A DNA stretch of 38,116 nucleotides from positions 1 to 38,116 of the forward strand of contig JASHSB010000028.1 of assembly GCA_030036945.1 (NCBI GenBank), written 5' to 3'. Positions 10,048 to 18,349 of the stretch are shown here, piece after piece; positions within the stretch are counted from its first letter, which is position 1; the number at the start of each line of letters is the position of its first letter. The DNA comes from Methylovirgula sp. (GTDB lineage Bacteria; Pseudomonadota; Alphaproteobacteria; Rhizobiales; Beijerinckiaceae). A program made the translations under genes and the position numbers. Under the pieces are notes generated by a model that worked only from the letters and a program-made list of their open reading frames with translations, was not told the origin of the DNA and made no database searches.

Positions 10048-10536
10048 ATGGTTCGCAGTTCTTTGTTGCTGATTGCGCTGCTGGCGGCGCCGGCCTTCGC
10101 GCAGGAGCCGACCGGCTGCGCCACGCTCAAATGGCCGCTCGACAAAGAGCGCGCGCTGCTCGTCAAGCCCGCCAGGTCGTTTCCGCCAGCCAAGGCGTAA
10201 CAGTATCGAGCCCGGTCGCGGTGGCGCTGCAGCCGCTCGCCGCCGCGAAATTGCCGCAGGCGCCGTCGCGCGCCCCGCTATCCTGATTCTTATGCCGGCT
10301 TCGTGCAGGCCTCGGCCCTCGCGAGCGCCGGCACCTACCGGACCACGCTCTCACACGGCGCCTGGATCGACGTGATCCAGGATGGGCATGCGTTGCGGTC
10401 GGTGGGTTTCACCGGCGCCAAAGGATGCGACGGCGTCGCCAAAAGCGTGAAGTTCGATCGCGCCGCCGCGCCCTATGTCATCGAGCTCAGCGGAACTTCG
10501 ACGCATACGATCGCGCTCGTGGTAACGCCGGATTGA
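10048..10536 (+). pseudogene. Secreted hypothetical protein gene broken by two frame changes
   Basis: A strong AGGAGG precedes the ATG at 10048, followed by a signal peptide (VRSSLLLIALLAAPAFAQEP) and CATLKWPLDKERALL. That frame stops at 10200. Continuation in a second frame from about 10180 (SASQGVTVSSPVAVALQPLA) ends at 10286, and the first frame resumes from about 10287 (YAGFVQASALASAGTYRTTLSHGAWIDVIQDG...GFTGAKGCDGVAKSVKFD) to the stop at 10536. Read together, these pieces make a ~160-residue exported protein of a conserved rhizobial family without known function (some homologues carry a doubtful homogentisate dioxygenase label). Two compensating indels, or base-call errors, explain it. 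It converges on dctA with a 10-base gap. Confidence 0.75.
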
Positions 10537-10546
10537 CGCGGCGCCG

Positions 10547-11860
10547 TTAATTCGCTCGGCTTCCCGCCATTTCCGCCCTCGCTCCCTTTTCGAGCGCGCT
10601 TGCCAGCTTGCCGCGGTCAAGTTCACCTTCGGAGCGCGCGATGACGATGGTCGCCACGCCGTTACCGATGAAATTGGTCAGCGCCCGGCATTCGCTCATG
10701 AATTTGTCGATGCCGAGCAGGATCGCCATGCCGGGCACGAGGGCGGGCGAAATCGCCGCAAGCGTTGCGGCAAGCGTGATGAAGCCCGCGCCGGTGACGC
10801 CGCTGGCGCCTTTCGAAGTGAGCATCGCGACGACGAGGATCGTCGCCTGCTGGCCGAGCGTCAGGTAATAGCCGAGCGCCTGCGCGACGAACAGCGTCGC
10901 GAGCGTCATATAGATGTTCGTGCCGTCGAGATTGAAACTGTAGCCGGCCGGCACGACGAGCCCGACGACCGGCTTCGAACAGCCGAGCCGTTCGAGCTTT
11001 TGCATGAGCTGCGGCAGCGCGCTTTCCGAAGAGCTGGTACCGAACACGATCAAGAGTTCGTCCTTGATGTAGGCGAGGAACTTGAAAATGCCGAAGCCCG
11101 CGATGCGGGCGATCGTACCGAGCACCAGGACGACGAAGATCGCCGCCGTCAGATAGAACGTCGCGATGGCGCCGGCGAGAGGGCCGAGCGCGGCCGGCCC
11201 GTATTTGCCGATCGTATAGGCCATGGCGCCGAACGCGCCGAGGGGCGCGGCGCGCATCACGATGTTGATGACGCCGAACATCGCCTGTGTCGCCTCTTCG
11301 ATCAACGCGCGCAGCGCTTTGACGCGCTCGCCCAGCACCAGCAGCGCGAAACCGAAGAGGATCGAAAAGAGCAGAACCTGCAGAATGTCGCCGCGCGCGA
11401 AGGCGCCGACGACGCTGTCGGGGATGACGTTGAGGACGAACTGGACAACGTTTTCGGCGCCGGCGGTCTTCGCGTAGGTCGCGACCGCGGCGTTATTGGC
11501 GCCCCCGCCGAACCCGGCGCCGGGATGCAGCAGATTGCCGGTAAGGAGGCCGATCGCCAGCGCGAATGTCGAGACGATCTCGAAATAGACGATCGCCTTA
11601 ATGCCGATCCGGCCGACTTTGCGGGCATCCGAAATATGCGCGATGCCCGAGCTGAGCGTGAGGAAGATGATCGGCGCGATCACCATTTTGATGAGTTTGA
11701 CGAAGCCGTCGCCCAGCGCCTTCGTCCAATCGCTCGTCGCCAAGTGCGGAAAGAGCCAGCCGACCAGCACGCCGAGCACCACCCCGGCGAGGACCCGGAC
11801 GTAGAGGAGCCGGTAGAAGGGCTTGCCGGCATCGGTTCGCGGTCCGCCAGGTGCGCCCAT
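10547..11860 (-). CDS. dctA: C4-dicarboxylate:cation symporter DctA (DAACS family)
   Basis: 437 residues, mostly hydrophobic, inner membrane. It matches the dicarboxylate/amino acid:cation symporter family: [31 protein letters not shown], the serine-rich loop [34 protein letters not shown] (cation and substrate site), and [21 protein letters not shown]. Likely substrates are succinate, fumarate and malate. Length is normal. It occupies the space between ssb and uvrA together with the broken gene at 10048, and is divergent from uvrA. No DctB/DctD regulators are nearby. Confidence 0.93.
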   Translation of the reverse strand: MGAPGGPRTDAGKPFYRLLYVRVLAGVVLGVLVGWLFPHLATSDWTKALGDGFVKLIKMVIAPIIFLTLSSGIAHISDARKVGRIGIKAIVYFEIVSTFALAIGLLTGNLLHPGAGFGGGANNAAVATYAKTAGAENVVQFVLNVIPDSVVGAFARGDILQVLLFSILFGFALLVLGERVKALRALIEEATQAMFGVINIVMRAAPLGAFGAMAYTIGKYGPAALGPLAGAIATFYLTAAIFVVLVLGTIARIAGFGIFKFLAYIKDELLIVFGTSSSESALPQLMQKLERLGCSKPVVGLVVPAGYSFNLDGTNIYMTLATLFVAQALGYYLTLGQQATILVVAMLTSKGASGVTGAGFITLAATLAAISPALVPGMAILLGIDKFMSECRALTNFIGNGVATIVIARSEGELDRGKLASALEKGARAEMAGSRAN

Positions 11861-12002
11861 GATCGTTCCCGTTGTTTGGGGGATACGGCAAGCCCGCGCT
11901 TGGCGTTATCCCGGCGAGACCTTATCTTTGGGCGGCAGCCTGCTTTGTGCCACGTGACCCGACGGCCCCTCCGGCCGAGGCTACGCACGCCGAGATAGAT
12001 TT

Positions 12003-15000
12003 GTGAAGACACCGCGCAAACCAGCCGCTCCCCGCAGGCCGAAGGAGCCCGAGCTCGACCTGCCTTTTCCCAAGGACGAGCGACGGATGATTTCGATTCG
12101 CGGCGCGCGCGAGCATAACCTCAAAAACGTCGATCTCCTCGTCCCGCGCGACAAGCTGGTGGTGTTCACCGGGCTGTCCGGGTCTGGCAAGTCGTCGCTC
12201 GCCTTCGACACGATCTATGCCGAGGGGCAGCGCCGCTATGTCGAATCGCTTTCCGCCTATGCCCGGCAGTTCCTGGAGATGACGCAAAAGCCCGACGTCG
12301 ATCAGATCGACGGGCTTTCGCCGGCGATTTCCATCGAGCAGAAAACGACCTCGCGGAACCCGCGCTCGACGGTCGCCACGGTCACCGAGATCTACGATTA
12401 TATGCGGCTCTTGTGGGCGCGCGTGGGCATTCCCTATTCGCCGGCGACCGGCCTGCCGATCCAGAGCCAGACGGTGAGCCAGATGGTCGATCGCGTGCTC
12501 GCTTTGCCGGAGCGCACGCGGCTCTATCTGCTGGCTCCCGTGGTGCGCGGCCGCAAGGGCGAATATCGCAAGGAAATCGCCGAATATATGAAGCGTGGCT
12601 TCCAGCGCCTGAAGATCGACGGCGCGTTCTACGAAATCTCGGAAGCGCCGGCGCTCGACAAGAAACTCAAGCACGACATTGAGGTGGTGGTCGATCGCAT
12701 CGCGGTGCGCGCCGACATGGGGGCGCGGCTCGCCGAGAGTTTGGAGACGGCACTCGATCTTGCCGAGGGGATCGCGATCGTCGAATATGCCGACGAGACT
12801 CCGTCTCCCCGATCACGGGGAGAGGGCCGGGGTGAGGGGCCTCGTCCTAACCCTCTCCCCGCCAGCGGGGAGAGGGGACCTAGGCAGATCGTCTTTTCTT
12901 CGAAATTCGCTTGTCCGGTTTCCGGCTTCACGATCCCCGAAATCGAGCCACGGCTCTTTTCGTTCAACAATCCGTTCGGCGCGTGCCCGGTTTGCGACGG
13001 GCTCGGCAGCGAAGAGACGGTCGATGCGGAACTGGTCGTGCCCGATCCGAAGCTCACCTTGCGTAAGGGCGCGATCGTGCCATGGGCGCGCTCGACGTCG
13101 CCGTATTATTTGCAGACACTCGAGTCGCTCGCCAAACATTACAAGTTCCGGCTCGACGCGCCGTTCGAGGATCTGCCGGAGCGGGTACGGGATATCATCC
13201 TCTATGGGTCGGGCGAGGAGCAGATCCGCTTTTCCTATAACGACGGTCTGCGCTCCTATGACGTGAAAAAGCCGTTCGAGGGCGTCGTCAGTAACCTTGA
13301 GCGCCGCTATCACGAGACGGAAAGCGAGTGGGCGCGCGAGGATATCGCGCGTTTCATGACGGCGACGCCGTGCACCGCCTGCAAAGGCTATCGGCTGAAG
13401 CCCGAGGCGCTGGCGGTGAAGATTGATCGCAAGCACATCGGCGAAGTGGCCGAGCTCTCGGTGCGCGAGGCGCGCGTCTGGTTCGCCGACCTGCCCGACA
13501 AGCTCAACGAGAAACGCGGCGAGATCGCCAGACGCATCCTGAAAGAGATCGGCGAGCGGTTGCGGTTTCTGGTCGACGTCGGCCTCGACTATCTGACATT
13601 GTCGCGCGCCTCGGGCACGCTGTCGGGCGGCGAAAGCCAGCGCATCCGGCTCGCTTCGCAGATCGGCTCGGGGCTCAGCGGCGTGCTTTACGTGCTCGAC
13701 GAGCCGTCGATCGGCCTGCATCAGCGCGACAACGCCAAGCTGCTCGAAACGCTGCGCCGGCTGCGCGATCTCGGCAACAGCGTCATCGTGGTCGAACACG
13801 ACGAGGACGCGATCCTCACCGCCGATCATGTCGTCGACGTAGGGCCGGGCGCCGGCATCCATGGCGGTGAGATCGTCGCGCAAGGCACCGCCGCCGAGAT
13901 CATGGCCGAACCGAAGTCGCTCACCGGCCAGTATCTGTCGGGCGAGCGGCAGGTGCCGCTGCCGCGCACGCGGCGCAAGCCGCGGCCGGGACGCGAGCTC
14001 AAGATCGTCGGCGCCACGGGCAACAACCTAAAGCATCTGTCGGTCGATATTCCGCTCGGCCTATTCACCTGCGTCACCGGCGTCTCCGGCGGCGGCAAAT
14101 CGACTTTGATCCTCGATACGCTTTACAAGGCGGTGGCGCGCCGCCTCAACGGCGCGTTCGAACATCCGGCGCCGCTCGAGGCGATGGAGGGATTGCAGCA
14201 TCTCGACAAGGTGATCGACATCGATCAATCGCCGATCGGCCGCACGCCGCGTTCCAATCCCGCCACCTATACCGGTGCGTTCACCCCGATCCGCGATTGG
14301 TTCGCCGCTTTGCCGGAAGCCAAGGCGCGCGGTTATCAGCCAGGGCGTTTCTCGTTCAACGTGAAAGGCGGACGCTGTGAAGCCTGCCAGGGCGACGGGG
14401 TCATCAAGATCGAGATGCACTTCCTGCCCGACATCTACGTCACCTGCGACGTTTGCAGGGGAAAACGCTACGAGCGCGAAACGCTGGAGGTGAAGTATCG
14501 CGACAAGTCGATCGCCGACGTGCTCGATATGACGGTGGAGGAAGCGGCCAGCCTGTTCAAGGCCGTCCCGACGATCCGCGAGAAGCTGGAGACTCTGTCG
14601 CGCGTTGGGCTCGGCTACATCAAGCTAGGCCAGCAGGCGAATACGCTGTCGGGTGGCGAGGCGCAGCGCGTGAAACTCGCCAAGGAACTGGCGCGCCGCG
14701 CCACCGGCCGCACCCTTTACATCCTCGACGAGCCAACTACGGGCCTGCACTTCCATGACGTGGCCAAGCTGCTCGAAGTGCTGCATCAGCTCGTTGATGC
14801 CGGAAACAGCGTCATCGTCATCGAGCACAATCTCGATGTCATCAAGACCGCCGATTGGGTCATCGACCTCGGCCCGGAGGGCGGCGACGCGGGGGGCGAG
14901 CTTGTCGCGCAGGGCACGCCCGAAGAGGTCGCCAAAGCGCCGCAGAGCTACACCGGCCAATATCTGAGGCCGATTCTGGCTCGCCCGCCGGCCCGCAAAC

Positions 15001-15014
15001 AGGCGGCGGAGTAG
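12003..15014 (+). CDS. uvrA: Excinuclease ABC subunit A
   Basis: 1003 residues; UvrA dimers find bulky DNA damage and load UvrB in nucleotide excision repair. Two ABC ATPase halves are complete: Walker [10 protein letters not shown] (residues 57-65) and GVSGGGKST (near 693), signatures [11 protein letters not shown] (near 540) and [11 protein letters not shown] (near 882), Walker B with [12 protein letters not shown] and [12 protein letters not shown], and zinc-finger cysteines at CPVCDG/CTACKG and CEACQG/CDVCRG. The protein is longer than usual because of an N-terminal extension (GTG at 12003; ATG at 12087 after AAGGACGAG is an equally likely start) and a 26-codon palindromic insertion at residues 267-293. 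No LexA box is seen in the 142 bases upstream. Confidence 0.97.
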   Translation: MKTPRKPAAPRRPKEPELDLPFPKDERRMISIRGAREHNLKNVDLLVPRDKLVVFTGLSGSGKSSLAFDTIYAEGQRRYVESLSAYARQFLEMTQKPDVDQIDGLSPAISIEQKTTSRNPRSTVATVTEIYDYMRLLWARVGIPYSPATGLPIQSQTVSQMVDRVLALPERTRLYLLAPVVRGRKGEYRKEIAEYMKRGFQRLKIDGAFYEISEAPALDKKLKHDIEVVVDRIAVRADMGARLAESLETALDLAEGIAIVEYADETPSPRSRGEGRGEGPRPNPLPASGERGPRQIVFSSKFACPVSGFTIPEIEPRLFSFNNPFGACPVCDGLGSEETVDAELVVPDPKLTLRKGAIVPWARSTSPYYLQTLESLAKHYKFRLDAPFEDLPERVRDIILYGSGEEQIRFSYNDGLRSYDVKKPFEGVVSNLERRYHETESEWAREDIARFMTATPCTACKGYRLKPEALAVKIDRKHIGEVAELSVREARVWFADLPDKLNEKRGEIARRILKEIGERLRFLVDVGLDYLTLSRASGTLSGGESQRIRLASQIGSGLSGVLYVLDEPSIGLHQRDNAKLLETLRRLRDLGNSVIVVEHDEDAILTADHVVDVGPGAGIHGGEIVAQGTAAEIMAEPKSLTGQYLSGERQVPLPRTRRKPRPGRELKIVGATGNNLKHLSVDIPLGLFTCVTGVSGGGKSTLILDTLYKAVARRLNGAFEHPAPLEAMEGLQHLDKVIDIDQSPIGRTPRSNPATYTGAFTPIRDWFAALPEAKARGYQPGRFSFNVKGGRCEACQGDGVIKIEMHFLPDIYVTCDVCRGKRYERETLEVKYRDKSIADVLDMTVEEAASLFKAVPTIREKLETLSRVGLGYIKLGQQANTLSGGEAQRVKLAKELARRATGRTLYILDEPTTGLHFHDVAKLLEVLHQLVDAGNSVIVIEHNLDVIKTADWVIDLGPEGGDAGGELVAQGTPEEVAKAPQSYTGQYLRPILARPPARKQAAE
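12801..12879. repeat. CCCTCTCCC palindromic element inserted in frame within uvrA
   Basis: Two adjacent hairpins: TCTCCCCG-ATCA-CGGGGAGA and an 11-bp perfect stem CCCTCTCCCCG-CCAG-CGGGGAGAGGG, joined by a GGTGAGGGGC-type spacer. The element keeps the reading frame and encodes [20 protein letters not shown] and a few more residues, a low-complexity Arg/Gly/Pro peptide foreign to UvrA, placed between the EYADE and [14 protein letters not shown] segments. The same palindrome family recurs at 6199, 17715 and 18188-18323. Confidence 0.85.
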
Positions 15015-15315
15015 CTAAGGGACAGGGTCCAAAGACCCGTTACCCCGCAAAATTCAGGGCAATTTTTAGCGGTACATGAAGCATAAACCACGTTTGCTCG
15101 CGTGGGGCGGGCCCACCGCTGCCAAAATATCGCAGCTTCTCCGCAACGGAATTACCAATTCGTCAAGCAAATTGCTCTTCTTTATGGGTCTCGGGCGGAA
15201 GCCTGACCGTGAAAAAATGATGCGGCACGCGGTGCACCAAACTTGGCGAACACCGTCGGCTTTAGAAAATTCCGAGCCGGAAAGCGTGGATATCGAACGT
15301 AGAAAGTTGGAAGAC
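15015..15315 (+). other. Intergenic region uvrA to TadG-like gene
   Basis: 301 bases. The ORF track extends the next reading frame back to 15076, but this part (MKHKPRLLAWGG...) has no family features and no ribosome site. A small CCACG/CGTGG hairpin lies near 15091-15106 without a T run. I see no terminator, promoter or gene that I can support. Confidence 0.5.
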
Positions 15316-16029
15316 ATGGGTATTCTCCGGTCATTCGCATTAAGGCGCCGCGTCGGCGCTTTGCTCGCCGACCGGGCTTCGATCGGCGTGATCACCGCGA
15401 TGACGCTCCTGGCGTTGTGCGGCGTGATCGGGTTCGGCACCGACGCCGCGATCTGGTACTCCAATGCGCACCGGGTGCAGACGATGGTCGAAACGACCGC
15501 CTTGAGCGCCGGGCGTTTGCTGTCGAATTCCAGCCAAACAAGCTCGACGATCACCGCGGTCGCAAAAAACGACGCGATGCTGAATGGATTTTCGGGCTCG
15601 TCGGATACGATTTCCGTCGCGTTCGGACCGTCCGGCAATACGCCGCCCAGTGCGACGACGGTCACGGTAACCGTAAAGCGTACGCTGCCGCTGTTATTTT
15701 CGGGCCTGTTCTTCCACTCCGCGCCCGCGGTCACGGCAAGCGCGACGGCAACCGCCAGCGGGCCGGCGGTTTGCATTTACGTGCTCGGATCGGGTTCTCA
15801 AACGCTGCTGGTCAACAGCAACTTCAGTCTGAACGCGCCGAATTGCTAAATCGACGTCGCCTCGACGACTTCGGGCGCCGCGATCTTCGATTCGGGCGCC
15901 AAGAATGCATGGATGGATAGCGTTTTCCGGGCTGGCCCAGTGGAGCGAAGTGCGCTACGCAACCGCCACTTGCCAGACCGCCGCGCGCCGTTGCCCTCGT
16001 TGGCGCGGGCGATCTGGCTTCCGCCGTGA
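15316..16029 (+). pseudogene. TadE/TadG-like pilus-assembly protein, interrupted by an in-frame TAA
   Basis: Starts at ATG 15316 after GGAAG. The N-terminus (LLADRASIGVITAMTLLALCGVIGFGTDAAIWYSNA) is a TadG-type membrane anchor in which the first residues after the anchor would face the periplasm. The middle has VTVTVKRTLPLLFSGLF and a CIYVLGSGSQTLLVNSNFSLN segment typical of the family. Translation stops at TAA 15847-15849 after NAPNC, but the same frame continues IDVASTTSGAAIFDSGAKNA, which still looks like the family repeat, and reaches TGA at 16029; the last ~35 codons look random. So a nonsense mutation plus 3' loss is likely. No Tad secretion genes are adjacent. Confidence 0.7.
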
Positions 16030-16053
16030 GGAGCCCCCGCCTCTCGCGCACCC

Positions 16054-16091
16054 AAGACGCCCGCCGGCGTTCCTCCCCCGGCGGGCGTCTT
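16054..16091. terminator. Strong hairpin between the TadG-like remnant and cimA
   Basis: A 14-bp perfect stem AAGACGCCCGCCGG / CCGGCGGGCGTCTT around a 10-base loop lies between two converging units. It begins 13 bases beyond the cimA stop on the minus strand, where AAGA...TCTT gives an A/T-flanked stem, though no long T run follows on either strand. A bidirectional terminator is the simplest reading. Confidence 0.7.
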
Positions 16092-16104
16092 ACTATGTCT
16101 GCCC

Positions 16105-17700
16105 CTACTGCGCGTCGGCCTTCATGAGCTTAAAGACGATGGCGTCGGCGAGTGCCTGGAACGATGCATCGATGATGTTGGCCGAGACGCTGACCGTCGA
16201 CCAGTGTTCGCCGCCACCGTCGCGGAACTCGACGAGCACGCGGGTCACCGCGTCGGTTCCGCCTTGGAAGACGCGAACGCGATAATCGACGAGTTCGAGG
16301 TCCTCGATCAACGGCTGATATTTGCCGAGGTCCTTGCGCAGCGCGAGGTCGAGCGCGTTGACCGGCCCGTTGCCTTCGGCGACCGAAACGGACGTTTTGC
16401 CGTCGATGCGGATTTTCACGGCCGCTTCCGAGATCGTGACGAGCTTTCCCTTCGCGTCGCGCCGCCGCGCTACATCGACGTGGAACTCCTCGACTTCGAA
16501 ATAATCCGGCACCGTGCCGAGACTGCGCCGCGCCAGGAGCTCGAACGACGCGTCGGCGCCCTCGAAAGCATAGAGCTGCGCTTCCTTCTCCTTCACCTCC
16601 GCGAGGAGGCGGACGAGGCGCGGATCGTCCTTGTCCAGATGCACGCCGAGCCGCTCGAGCTCGGCCATGATGTTGGATTTGCCGGCGTAGCCGGAGATCA
16701 GCAGACGGCGGCGGTTGCCGACGCTTTCGGGCACGACGTGCTCGTAAGTCTTCGGCTCCTTCATCACCGCCGAGGCGTGAATGCCAGCCTTGGTCGAGAA
16801 GGCCGCGGCGCCGACGTAAGGGCGATGCCGGTCGGGAGCACGGTTCAACAATTCGTCGAGCGTATGGCTCACCTTGGTGAGGCCGCCGAGCTGTTGCAGC
16901 GAGACGCCGATCTCATAGGTTTCGGCGTAGTCGGGCTTCAAGAGCAGCGTCGGAACGAGCGAAACCAGATTGGCGTTGCCGCAACGCTCGCCGAGCCCGT
17001 TGAGCGTGCCTTGGATCTGCCGCGCCCCGGCGCGCACCGCGGCGAGCGAATTGGCGACCGCGTTCTCGGTGTCGTTATGGGCGTGAATGCCGAGGTTTTC
17101 GCCGGGAATATGCGCCGCCATTTCGCCGACGACGCGCTCCACTTCGTGCGGCAACGTTCCGCCGTTCGTATCGCAAAGCACGATCCAGCGCGCCCCGCAT
17201 CGGTAGGCGGTCCTGGCGACATCGAGCGCGTAGGCGGGATTGGCCTTGTAGCCGTCGAAGAAATGCTCGCAATCGAGCATCGCCTCGCGGTTTTTCGCGC
17301 GCGCAGCTTCCAAGGACTGGGCGATGCCGTAGAGATTTTCTTCGAGCGTCGTCTGCAGCGCCACGTGCACGTGGAAATCCCAGGCCTTGGCGACGAAACA
17401 GATCGCATCGGCATCGGCCTGCAGCAAGGCGGCGAGACCGGGGTCGTTGGCCACCGAGCGGCCGGCGCGGCGGATCATGCCGAAGGCGGCGAAGCGCGCG
17501 TGTTTTAGCGGTGGCTTCTTGGCGAAGAGTTCCGTATCGAGCCGGGTGGCGCCGGGGTAGCCGCCTTCGATGTAATCGAGGCCGAGTGCGTCGAGCAGCG
17601 CCACGATGCGGCGCTTGTCCTCGAGCGAGAAATCGACGCCGGTGGTCTGCGCGCCGTCGCGTAGCGTCGTGTCGTAGATGGTGAGGCGAGCGCGGGTCAT
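16105..17700 (-). CDS. cimA: (R)-citramalate synthase
   Basis: 531 residues. CimA condenses pyruvate and acetyl-CoA to citramalate, the entry to the threonine-independent isoleucine route. It is a DRE-TIM metallolyase: YDTTLRDGAQTTGVDFS near the N-terminus, EGGYPG, LCDTNGGTLP, the HAHNDTENAVANSL metal site and GTLNGLGERCGNANL; the C-terminal third is the LeuA-type allosteric domain (dimerisation, isoleucine feedback in the family). The pattern GGYPGAT is that of citramalate rather than isopropylmalate synthases. I start at ATG 17700 (MTRARLTIYD); the listed start at 17778 only translates the repeat upstream. The GGGAGAGGG of that repeat lies 14-30 bases before the start. Confidence 0.93.
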   Translation of the reverse strand: MTRARLTIYDTTLRDGAQTTGVDFSLEDKRRIVALLDALGLDYIEGGYPGATRLDTELFAKKPPLKHARFAAFGMIRRAGRSVANDPGLAALLQADADAICFVAKAWDFHVHVALQTTLEENLYGIAQSLEAARAKNREAMLDCEHFFDGYKANPAYALDVARTAYRCGARWIVLCDTNGGTLPHEVERVVGEMAAHIPGENLGIHAHNDTENAVANSLAAVRAGARQIQGTLNGLGERCGNANLVSLVPTLLLKPDYAETYEIGVSLQQLGGLTKVSHTLDELLNRAPDRHRPYVGAAAFSTKAGIHASAVMKEPKTYEHVVPESVGNRRRLLISGYAGKSNIMAELERLGVHLDKDDPRLVRLLAEVKEKEAQLYAFEGADASFELLARRSLGTVPDYFEVEEFHVDVARRRDAKGKLVTISEAAVKIRIDGKTSVSVAEGNGPVNALDLALRKDLGKYQPLIEDLELVDYRVRVFQGGTDAVTRVLVEFRDGGGEHWSTVSVSANIIDASFQALADAIVFKLMKADAQ

Positions 17701-17714
17701 GAGCAGAGGCCCAA

Positions 17715-17766
17715 ACCCTCTCCCGGCGGAAGAGGGTACCGCCGGAGGCGACGAGTAAGGGGTTGC
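17715..17766. repeat. CCCTCTCCC palindromic element, left of DUF559 remnant
   Basis: ACCCTCT-CCCGGCGGA-AGAGGGT forms a hairpin followed by ACCGCCGGAGGCGACGAG and TAAGGGGTT, the same organisation as the right half of the element at 18188-18323 in the opposite orientation. It lies between the cimA start and the DUF559 remnant. Confidence 0.75.
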
Positions 17767-17798
17767 GACGTCCGCCATCTACGATCAGACTGTGGAGC

Positions 17799-18179
17799 AT
17801 GATCAAACGGCTGGTCGCAATCGCGCGTCGTCTGCGGAGAAACAGCACCTCGTCCGAAGACCTGCTTTGGCGGCAGCTTCGAGACCATAGGCTCGACGGA
17901 CTGAAGTTTCGGAGGCAGGCACCGCTTGCGGGGTTTGTCGCGGATTTCTGTTGCTATGATTTGGGCCTCCCCATCGAACTCGATGGTAAGTAACATCTCG
18001 GACAGATCGAGGACGATGCCGCGCGCGCCGCAGCCATCGAGAGCCACGGTTTCATCGAGCTTCGCTTCATCAACGACGAAGTGAAGGAAAGGCTGGATTG
18101 GGTGATCGAAGAAATCCGTCGCGGAGCCGATATTGCTCGCGCGCGCGTACCAAGGCCTCCGTTTCCGCGCTACAGGTGA
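17799..18179 (+). pseudogene. DUF559 (PD-(D/E)XK / Vsr-like) nuclease gene with one nonsense codon
   Basis: Reading through one stop, the 126-codon frame gives a complete DUF559 domain: RLRRNSTSSEDLLWRQLRDH, KFRRQAPLAGFVADFCCYD, LPIELDG-K-stop-HLGQIEDDAARAAAIES, HGFIELRFINDEVKERL. In the family the core reads ELDGGQH; here the Gln position is TAA (17991-17993), a one-base change from CAA. The rest is intact and ends at TGA 18177. The family is related to very-short-patch-repair endonucleases, and its role is not established. It is bracketed by CCCTCTCCC palindromes on both sides. If TAA were suppressed the protein would be full length, but other genes here end normally at TAA. Confidence 0.8.
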
Positions 18180-18187
18180 GCGCGCCA

Positions 18188-18323
18188 ACCCTCTCCCAGA
18201 GGGAGAGGGTGGCTGCGGGGTTACGATCTTCTGAGAATAAAGGCGACTGGCGCGGATTAGCGGTCGAGTTGGTAACCCCTCACCCGCCGCCTCCGGCGGC
18301 ACCCTCTCCCTCTGGGAGAGGGT
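18188..18323. repeat. Paired CCCTCTCCC palindromes in mirror orientation (MITE-like unit)
   Basis: The perfect hairpin ACCCTCTCCC-AGA-GGGAGAGGGT (18188-18210) recurs as its exact reverse complement at 18301-18323. Inside, GGGGTTAC (18217-18224) mirrors GTAACCCC (18272-18279), and the right arm has an extra CCGCCGCCTCCGGCGG hairpin. The 136-base unit therefore has inverted ends around a ~47-base unique core. It lies between the DUF559 remnant and the 3' end of cysS. Confidence 0.8.
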
Positions 18324-18349
18324 AAGCGCGCGTTGTTTCAGGAGGTCGC

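Noticed and set aside
17700-17778. Longer cimA N-terminus starting at 17778
   Set aside because: The added 26 residues are translated from the palindromic repeat; the family begins at MTRARLTIYDTTL.
15847-17993. Recoding of TAA as a sense codon, since two genes (TadG-like and DUF559) each have one internal TAA
   Set aside because: Several intact genes here (gyrA, petA, psd, ydcF-like) end normally at TAA, and both affected genes are accessory; ordinary pseudogene formation is simpler.
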